From CAYQTO01 sp964420455 (lineage in GTDB: Bacteria > Sumerlaeota > Sumerlaeia > SLMS01), in contig CAYQTO010000199.1 in NCBI GenBank assembly GCA_964420455.1, positions 1 through 5,472 on the forward strand: DNA of 5,472 nucleotides. Direction: 5' to 3'. The notes below the pieces were generated by a model. That model did not search any database and was not told the DNA's origin. It saw only the letters and a program-made list of their open reading frames with translations. Below, in pieces: positions 1 to 4,964 of this stretch (the stretch's first letter is position 1; each line of letters starts with the position of its first letter). The position numbers were made by a program, and so were the translations under genes.

Positions 1-55
1 GCAACGCGCACATGGCGCCGCGGGACATCAACCGGTTCTGCCACCTGGAGGGCGC
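1..55. repeat. Terminal direct repeat, left copy
   Basis: These 55 bases are identical to the last 55 bases of the window (5418-5472). The repeat lies inside the comM reading frame, and both copies are in the frame expected if the ends are joined. An exact terminal overlap of this kind is what assemblers leave on a circular path; 55 is a common k-mer setting. A true 55-bp genomic repeat is possible but would have to fall by chance at both window edges in the same gene. Confidence 0.97.
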
Positions 56-230
56 GGCCCAGGCGCTCCTCGAAAAGGCAATGGCGCGGCTGAACCTCTC
101 CGCCCGGGCGTACGACCGCATTCGCCGCGTCGCCCGCACCATCGCGGACCTCGCCCACAGCGACGCCATCCTGCCGGAACACGTCAGCGAGGCGGTCGGC
201 TATCGCAACTTCGACCGCGTGGCGGGCTGA
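1..230 (+). CDS. comM: ComM/YifB family Mg-chelatase-like AAA+ protein, C-terminal end
   Basis: This is the C-terminal end of a ComM (YifB) protein, an AAA+ helicase-like ATPase that in some Gram-negative bacteria promotes branch migration during natural transformation. The frame is open from base 3, and the ATG at 12 is internal rather than a start. The stretch has the family's C-terminal helical domain: an INRFCHL segment, then LNLSARAYDRIRRVARTIAD, which matches the conserved LGLSxRAxxRxxxVARTIAD motif, then the EAVGYRNFDR ending before the TGA at 228-230. Joined to the fragment at 4895-5472 it gives about 250 continuous residues, roughly the last half of a normal ComM of about 510. The family assignment is firm; whether a complete gene exists elsewhere in the genome cannot be seen. 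Confidence 0.93.
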   Translation, partial: NAHMAPRDINRFCHLEGAAQALLEKAMARLNLSARAYDRIRRVARTIADLAHSDAILPEHVSEAVGYRNFDRVAG

Positions 231-295
231 CGGGGGCGATGGGTTGACCGTGGGTTGCCCTCTCGGTTCTTCTCAAAAGGGGTTGACCTTTTGCA
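231..295 (+). other. Gap after comM with a short stem-loop and repeated GGGTTGACC
   Basis: This 65-bp gap separates the comM stop from the riboswitch and should hold the operon promoter. CAAAAGG at 274-280 and CCTTTTG at 287-293 form a perfect 7-bp stem with a 6-base loop. It has no following T-run, so it is a poor intrinsic terminator. GGGTTGACC occurs at 241-249 and 280-288, with a near copy GGGTTGCCC at 252-260. The TTGACC cores resemble a -35 element, but I see no convincing -10 at the right spacing, so no promoter is called. Confidence 0.4.
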
Positions 296-528
296 TCGAA
301 TGGCACTGACTTGGTTCGCTGGTGGTTCACGAGCGGTGATCGATTGCCGATCCTCGTTCGTGGAGTAAAAGGGAATCCGGTGCGAATCCGGAACTGCCCC
401 GCAGCGGTATGCTGGAACGAACGCCGCACCCGCCACTGGCCGGAGAAGGCTGGGAAGGCGCGGCAAGTAGGCTTGCGGAAGCACCTGTGCTTCCGCCCTG
501 CCAGCGAGTCCGAAGACCTGCCATCGAC
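296..528 (+). promoter_or_regulatory. Cobalamin (B12) riboswitch aptamer
   Basis: This is an adenosyl/methylcobalamin-sensing riboswitch of the large class I type (Rfam cobalamin family). The conserved pieces appear in order. The 5' core at 366-405 reads as AAAAGGGAA, then CCGG-loop-CCGG, then CTGCCCCGCA. GCCACTGG follows at 432-439 and GGGAAGG at 452-458. A variable perfect stem lies at 475-496. The 3' B12 box AGTCCGAAGACCTGCC lies at 507-522. A plausible closing stem P1 pairs TCGAATGGCA (296-305) with TGCCATCGA (519-527) around one bulged A; the outer limits depend on this pairing and are approximate. The riboswitch is in sense orientation to the secreted-protein operon starting at 790, so that operon is expected to be shut off by B12. 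Confidence 0.95.
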
Positions 529-781
529 CCTCGCGAGCGTGAGTCTCGCCTGGAAGCTGCGCACCTTCGAGGGAAAGGTGGGTCGGCGGGCGACATGATA
601 CTTTTTTTCTCCCAACGACAACCTGACGAGCCAAGCTAGGGCGTTTGTGTCCGCGGTACGTGGTCTCGAATTCCGCGTCCGGCGGTCCCACTCCCAGGAT
701 CTTCGCTCACTTCAACGGGTGCCTCCTTTCCAGGGATGCGTGCGCCGCGCAATTCCCGATCTTCCCTTCGCGGGAAAGGAG
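528..781 (+). promoter_or_regulatory. Riboswitch leader and candidate expression platform with anti-Shine-Dalgarno
   Basis: About 250 nt of leader without a supported gene lie between the B12 box and the first start codon. CTCCTTTCC at 723-731 is perfectly complementary to GGAAAGGAG at 773-781, which contains the Shine-Dalgarno of the first gene. This is a 9-bp stem that would hide the ribosome site. A second GGGAAAGG lies at 571-578, just after the aptamer, and can pair with CCTTTCC at 725-731, competing with the SD. That upstream copy can itself be tied up by CACCTT (562-567) with AAGGTG (575-580), or by CCCTCG (528-533) with CGAGGG (568-573). The pairings are seen directly; that they form a B12-dependent translational switch is inference. 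A T-run at 602-608 has no strong GC hairpin next to it. Confidence 0.5.
775..781 (+). promoter_or_regulatory. Shine-Dalgarno of the first operon gene
   Basis: AAAGGAG lies 8 nt before the ATG at 790 and decides the start. Upstream in-frame ATG codons such as 736 have no comparable site and would add residues before the signal peptide. The same bases are targeted by the anti-SD at 723-731, and part of them by TTCCC at 762-766, which pairs with GGGAA at 772-776. Confidence 0.85.
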
Positions 782-789
782 AACGACGG

Positions 790-3474
790 ATGGAAATGTA
801 CAGGAACCGGTGCCGCTTCGGGGGCATCAGCGGAGGTACGTTAGCCGCCCTACTGTTGGCCTGGGGGGCGGCTGTTGCGGGACCCTACTCGGCCGCGTCG
901 AATGATCCGGCGAACCCCTTCGATCCGCCGATCGCGGCCACCTCGCCCCAGTTCACAGGATGGGCCAGTGCGGTCGTCAACTACTCGCCGAGTCCGCAAT
1001 CGAACAGCTTTACGAACTCCGCCAATGCGCTTGGGCCCGCGGGACCGGCCACGGGTGTAGTGAGCCTTGGCGACCTCACCGCGGCGGACCTCGACACGGG
1101 GGTGCCTCCCGGCTCTCTTACAGTCGGCTTTGATGCGCCGATCTATAACGGCCCCGGCGATGACTTCGCCGTTTTCGAGAACGGCTTTCTCTTTGGCGGG
1201 GGAATCTTTGGCGAGCTCGCCTTTGTGGAGGTATCAAGCGACGGGGCGAACTTTGTCCGCTTCCCCTCTGTCAGCCTCACTCCCTCGCCCGTTGGCGCCT
1301 TTGGCACCTTCGACCCGACGGATGTCTACAACCTCGCCGGCAAGCACCAAAGCCAGTGGGGGACGCCGTTCGACCTTGACGATGTCACGACAGACTCGCT
1401 TGTACTGGCGGGTGCGGTGGACCTTGACCAGATCCGCTATGTCCGGCTGGTGGATATCCCCGGCCGTGGCGACTTTACCGACAGCCTTGGCAACCCGATC
1501 TATGACCCGTGGCTGACAGTCGGCTCCGGTGGCCTGGACCTCGACGCTGTGGGCGTGGTGAACACGGTGTTGCCCGAGATCGCCGTTGCAGGAACGCCCC
1601 TCGTGCCGTTCGCGGACTGGCCGGTGGATGCGGGTCCTTCGCCTGCCCAGTCCGTCGTTCTTACAAACACCGGCGCGGGTCCGCTGCGCTTTACGACGGA
1701 AACCCTGCGGCTCGTGGGGAATGCGGCCTTCGACGTCTTTCCGACGGCCGGCATGCTCGACAGAATCGATGCGGGAACGAGCATCACGCTTCGCATTGCC
1801 TCGAATCCGGGTGCGACAGGCCCAACGTCGGCGACGCTACAGATTCTGAGCAACGCCCTCAACGAGCCGGTGGTGGAGATTCCCCTGAACGGGGCGGGCG
1901 TCGCGCCACAGCCGACCCCATGGGAGCAGTTTGCCGGCGGCCCGAAGGGTGGCGGACGCCAGTACGTGCCCAACCCCCTCCAACGCCTCGACGGCCCGAC
2001 GTGGCAAACGACGGACGAGTCTCTTGTGACCGCCGGCAGCGTGGTGGTTCTACCAGGCACGCCGGACCGCGTAATCGCGTGGGGAGGCGACCGGGCGGGG
2101 ACACCCTTTGATGGCAGCGACGACACGGTCTTTCTCAAGGCGTTCCATGCCGACACCGGCGCCCTCATGTGGTCCTCACCCGGCCTCGAAGCGGGCAATA
2201 CGTTGTCCTTCGATTCCTGGCACACGCCGGCCGCCGACGCCGCCAGCAACAGCGTCTACATGGCGACGGGAGGCACCCTCTATCGTCTCGACGGGGCGGA
2301 CGGATCGATCGTCTGGAGTACTCCGCTCAACATTGGCGGCCCGAGCGACATCGTGAATGGTTCCGTTACCGTGGGAGGCGGACGCGCCTACGTAAACACC
2401 TACGGGGGATTCGCGCCGACCGCGAAGCGGCTCTACGCGGTCAACATTGCGGATGGGACGATAGACTGGAGCGTCCAAGAGGGAGGACAGGGATCAGAGG
2501 CTCCCGTGTACGTCAACAACGGCCACGGCGAGATCGTCTATACGTTGATCGCGCAGGGGATGATCGCCCGTAATGCGGCGGATGGGTCGCCGGTCTGGTC
2601 GAGCGCGGATCCGCTCGAGGGGTCCGCTTGGTCGACCACTAATGCCTTTTTTGGCGGGCTGACCTATTACGACGGCATGCTCCTCGCCCCCACGTACAAC
2701 TTTGGGGGCCTTGGCGAACTGGTGGCCGTGGACGCGTGGACGGGGCGGCTGCTCTGGCGCCAAGCGAGCGCGCCTTCAGGCAATTCCAGTCCCGTTGTGC
2801 TCGCCGGAAACGTGTGGGTATCGGGTACCGAGGGATGGGGAGATGCGAGCGTGCTGGCGGCCTTCGCGCTGGAGGACGGATCCCCGGTGCGCAGCCGGGA
2901 GCTGTCGCCCGACAGCACGGCCTGGAACATCTCGCCGGTCGCCTACAACGACGCGTTGGCTGTGACGCTCGGGAGCGACGACTTCTTCCCCGGCGCGGCA
3001 ACGGGCCTACGCCTGATCAATCCAGCAGACGGGGGTTACCTGACTTCTCCCACGACGGATGCCCAAGCCGCCCGCGGAACCCCCGCGATCGGGGCTGATG
3101 GACGCCTCTACGTGCTGCGGGCGCCCGACGGCCTCGCGGCTTACGTTCCCATCACCTTCAACGGGGTGATCGCGGCTGATGTGGATGGGACTGTCGGGCC
3201 CGGACAGACCGACGACCGCCTCGTCGAGATCACCATCGATGCCCCGTTTGCAAGCGAGATGCGCCTCGCCGAGGCTAACGGCACGAAGGACATCACGACG
3301 GCGCCTTGGGTCCCGTTTGCTTCGGAGACCACGTTCGAGGTGAGCGCCGGGTCGGGCCTCAAGACCATCGAGATCCAGGTGCGCAACGGCAGCACCCAGT
3401 CTGCCGTCCAGCAGGTCACCATCGAGTACCTGGCGCCGACGTCGGTGCCCGACTGGACGATCCTTGATGAGTAA
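790..3474 (+). CDS. Secreted multidomain PQQ-like beta-propeller protein under B12 riboswitch
   Basis: The gene encodes an 894-residue exported protein. It has a signal peptide: basic n-region MEMYRNRCR, hydrophobic core near residues 16-29, likely cleavage after AVA or AVAG near 30-31, and no lipobox. A surface-protein-like domain follows at about 90-258, with DDFAVFENGF (124-133), FVEVSSDG (145-152), DPTDVYNLAGKH (175-186), IRYVRLVDI (215-223) and GSGGLDLDAVGVV (245-257). Residues about 262-372 resemble a choice-of-anchor-D/HYDIN-type Ig domain (SVVLTNTGAGPLRF, ending LNGAG). Residues about 395-786 form a PQQ-like propeller with repeated D-G/T-G-x-x-W motifs, e.g. LYRLDGADGSIVWS, LYAVNIADGTIDWS and LVAVDAWTGRLLW. 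An Ig-like C-terminal domain (about 790-885, W840) follows, with no PEP-CTERM or lipid anchor. The mature part has no cysteine. Its place directly behind a B12 riboswitch suggests a role in B12 capture or use at the surface, perhaps like BtuG; ligand and partners are unknown. No enzyme active site is recognised. Confidence 0.9.
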   Translation: MEMYRNRCRFGGISGGTLAALLLAWGAAVAGPYSAASNDPANPFDPPIAATSPQFTGWASAVVNYSPSPQSNSFTNSANALGPAGPATGVVSLGDLTAADLDTGVPPGSLTVGFDAPIYNGPGDDFAVFENGFLFGGGIFGELAFVEVSSDGANFVRFPSVSLTPSPVGAFGTFDPTDVYNLAGKHQSQWGTPFDLDDVTTDSLVLAGAVDLDQIRYVRLVDIPGRGDFTDSLGNPIYDPWLTVGSGGLDLDAVGVVNTVLPEIAVAGTPLVPFADWPVDAGPSPAQSVVLTNTGAGPLRFTTETLRLVGNAAFDVFPTAGMLDRIDAGTSITLRIASNPGATGPTSATLQILSNALNEPVVEIPLNGAGVAPQPTPWEQFAGGPKGGGRQYVPNPLQRLDGPTWQTTDESLVTAGSVVVLPGTPDRVIAWGGDRAGTPFDGSDDTVFLKAFHADTGALMWSSPGLEAGNTLSFDSWHTPAADAASNSVYMATGGTLYRLDGADGSIVWSTPLNIGGPSDIVNGSVTVGGGRAYVNTYGGFAPTAKRLYAVNIADGTIDWSVQEGGQGSEAPVYVNNGHGEIVYTLIAQGMIARNAADGSPVWSSADPLEGSAWSTTNAFFGGLTYYDGMLLAPTYNFGGLGELVAVDAWTGRLLWRQASAPSGNSSPVVLAGNVWVSGTEGWGDASVLAAFALEDGSPVRSRELSPDSTAWNISPVAYNDALAVTLGSDDFFPGAATGLRLINPADGGYLTSPTTDAQAARGTPAIGADGRLYVLRAPDGLAAYVPITFNGVIAADVDGTVGPGQTDDRLVEITIDAPFASEMRLAEANGTKDITTAPWVPFASETTFEVSAGSGLKTIEIQVRNGSTQSAVQQVTIEYLAPTSVPDWTILDE

Positions 3475-4825
3475 CGCTCGTCCGCAGCGAAGGGGGTGGG
3501 CCTCCGTTTGGGGGCCTGCCTTCTTCCTCTCGATGGTTGCCACAAGCGTTCACGGCCAGACCGCCTTCGAGGAGCCGGAACAACTAACCGACGGCAGCAA
3601 AGCCTTCCAGCTAAGCCGTAACCCCAACACCTCGATGGACTTTGATTCCGAGGGCCGGCTTCACATTGTCTACTGGTCCGGCTCCTTCGCCACCACGCCG
3701 GACCAGCCTTCCTTCGTGTATTACCAAAACTGGACTCCGGCCGACGGGTGGTCTTCCCGCCAGTTCGTCGACGACTCCTTCTTCGATACCGGTACGGAGC
3801 TTCGGAAGTACGGCGGGCGTCATCCCTCGCTCGCCATCGCGCCCGACGACACCGTTTGGGTCGCCTGGCACGATCATCGGCATTCAAATCCCGATCCGCC
3901 GGGAAATGGTATCAATAATATCGAGGTTTACGCCGACCGTCGTCCTCCCGGCGGCACGTTCTCCTCGACGGATATCAGGCTGACGGACACTGCCGCCGCC
4001 CATCTCGGCGACAACGGTTACCTCCCCCGCATCGCGGCCTCCCCCTCCGGCCGGATCAGCGTCCTGTGGTACGACTTTCACGAGAACGGCAACGTCTCCG
4101 ACATTTTCGTCACCCACTCCGATCCCATGGGCGACTTTGGTGTCATCGAGCCAATTCTCACCCAGCGGATCACCAATCAGGCGGACCGGCCGGGCACCGG
4201 CTTCACCAAGGAGTCCTACTCGGTGCCCGACCTCGCCGTGGACGGCTTAGGCAACCTCTTTGCCGTTTGGACGTCGGGCTTTGGCGGGGTCGCCCCAGTC
4301 TACTTCGCCGCGGTCCCTGACCCGCCCTCCATCGTCAGCGAAACCCCCCTCGCCGCCCAGACGGGTGCCTACTTCGACCCGGCGAAGATCACCACCGCGG
4401 CCAATGGAGACCTCTGGGTCGTCTATACGCGCGAGAGCGCCGGCGAGGAGGACGTCGTTGCGGTCCGGCGTCGAGCCGGAGCCTCCTTCTTTGACGCGCC
4501 CCTCGAATTGGCCGCCACGCCCGGCGTCGTGGAAAAGGCGGGCGATCTCGAGGTCGACGCCAACGGGCGTGTCCACGCCGTCTGGATCGACGAGCGGGCA
4601 GGCCGCCATGTCTACTACGCACGCTTCGATCCCGACGGTTTGGGTCTCCTCGACGAGCAACCCCTAACGACCGCCTCCCGGCCCTACGGGCGCGTCACGC
4701 TCGCCCTCGACGGCGGCGGCCAGCCCTACGTCCTCTTCGACGCCATCAATGGCTCGCAGGGCGATGTCTGGTTCGTTGCTCCCGCTGAGACGACCTCAGT
4801 CGCACGATGGACCACCTATCAATAA
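3467..4825 (+). CDS. Secreted seven-repeat sialidase-like beta-propeller protein
   Basis: This is a 452-residue exported protein, the second gene of the B12-regulated operon. The ATG lies in ATGAGTAA, so it overlaps the previous gene's end by 8 bp. No good SD precedes it, which suggests translational coupling; a TTG at 3464 is an alternative start. The signal peptide has n-region residues 2-9 (RPQRR), core about 14-27, and likely cleavage after VHG at residue 30. The mature protein shows seven related motifs of the form P-x-hydrophobic-A-x(4)-G-x-hydrophobic-x-hydrophobic-x-W/Y-x-D starting near residues 52, 119, 186, 252, 303, 356 and 406. Examples are HPSLAIAPDDTVWVAWHDHR, LPRIAASPSGRISVLWYD and LEVDANGRVHAVWIDER. 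Seven repeats imply a seven-bladed propeller of the sialidase/BNR-like fold. The catalytic arginine triad and Asp/Tyr/Glu set of a true sialidase are not evident, so a binding role is more likely than hydrolysis. No cysteine, anchor or sorting signal was seen. Confidence 0.88.
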   Translation: MSNARPQRRGWASVWGPAFFLSMVATSVHGQTAFEEPEQLTDGSKAFQLSRNPNTSMDFDSEGRLHIVYWSGSFATTPDQPSFVYYQNWTPADGWSSRQFVDDSFFDTGTELRKYGGRHPSLAIAPDDTVWVAWHDHRHSNPDPPGNGINNIEVYADRRPPGGTFSSTDIRLTDTAAAHLGDNGYLPRIAASPSGRISVLWYDFHENGNVSDIFVTHSDPMGDFGVIEPILTQRITNQADRPGTGFTKESYSVPDLAVDGLGNLFAVWTSGFGGVAPVYFAAVPDPPSIVSETPLAAQTGAYFDPAKITTAANGDLWVVYTRESAGEEDVVAVRRRAGASFFDAPLELAATPGVVEKAGDLEVDANGRVHAVWIDERAGRHVYYARFDPDGLGLLDEQPLTTASRPYGRVTLALDGGGQPYVLFDAINGSQGDVWFVAPAETTSVARWTTYQ

Positions 4826-4835
4826 CCGGAAACGC

Positions 4836-4843
4836 AAGGAGGG
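4836..4843 (+). promoter_or_regulatory. Strong Shine-Dalgarno before the small CxxC gene
   Basis: AAGGAGGG lies 10 nt before the GTG at 4854, only 11-18 nt after the stop of the preceding gene. It is the strongest ribosome site in the window and is the main reason to believe a third gene starts here. Confidence 0.7.
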
Positions 4844-4853
4844 CTTCCCACTC

Positions 4854-4964
4854 GTGTGTGGAGATGAAAAACACGAACAAACGAAGTGTCCCCGATGCGG
4901 GCGGGCCTTCTCGCGCATCGGCCCTTTCGCGATCCCCACCACACCGCCTCGAGTGCGGCGCTGA
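4854..4964 (+). CDS. Small CxxC zinc-ribbon-like protein, 5' end only, truncated by the comM join
   Basis: A GTG start behind a strong SD opens a 36-codon frame beginning MCGDEKHEQTKCPRCGRAF. The KCPRCGRAF part resembles the beginning of small cysteine-rich proteins such as the Cys_rich_CWC family (CPRCGxxFxC) or other zinc ribbons. The expected second cysteine group never comes. From about residue 16-20 the DNA instead matches comM in another frame, and this frame then ends at a TGA (4962-4964) after a low-complexity RVRR tail. I read it as the true start of a third operon gene, tightly spaced (28 nt) behind the second, with its remainder lost at the junction. The family name is a guess from one short motif. 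The function is unknown, though its place in the operon ties it to B12 regulation. Confidence 0.45.
   Translation: MCGDEKHEQTKCPRCGRAFSRIGPFAIPTTPPRVRR
4893..4918. other. Breakpoint joining the small CxxC gene to mid-comM
   Basis: Left of this interval the sequence reads as the start of a small gene (KCPRCGRAF, frame of 4854). Right of it the sequence reads as ComM (RPFRDPHHTAS, frame of 4919). The GC-rich stretch GCGGGCGGGCCTTC (about 4897-4910) reads plausibly in both: as CGRAF in one frame and as AGLL, just before the ComM RPFR motif, in the other. The break could therefore lie at a short microhomology. No inverted repeats, target duplication or integrase site is visible around it. Confidence 0.6.

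Noticed and set aside
274..293. Intrinsic terminator of comM
   Set aside because: The 7-bp stem is AT-rich and is not followed by a T-run.
184..691. Several open frames on both strands in the riboswitch leader
   Set aside because: They overlap conserved riboswitch structure, have no SD and give unrecognisable basic sequence.
736..789. Longer start of the large protein at ATG 736
   Set aside because: The ATG at 790 has an ideal AAAGGAG 8 nt upstream and directly yields a normal signal peptide; the extra 18 residues would run through the SD and its complement.
1500..2249. Long minus-strand open frame opposite the large protein
   Set aside because: It has no recognisable domain and no SD. It is explained by the high GC and codon bias of the real plus-strand gene, whose domains cover the same bases.
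3141..3887. Minus-strand open frame spanning the gene boundary
   Set aside because: It is arginine-rich low-complexity translation typical of GC-rich shadow frames, crossing two well-supported plus-strand genes.
3467..4825. Active exo-sialidase
   Set aside because: Only the propeller repeat pattern is visible. The catalytic arginine triad and nucleophile/acid set cannot be recognised, and the B12 context favours binding.
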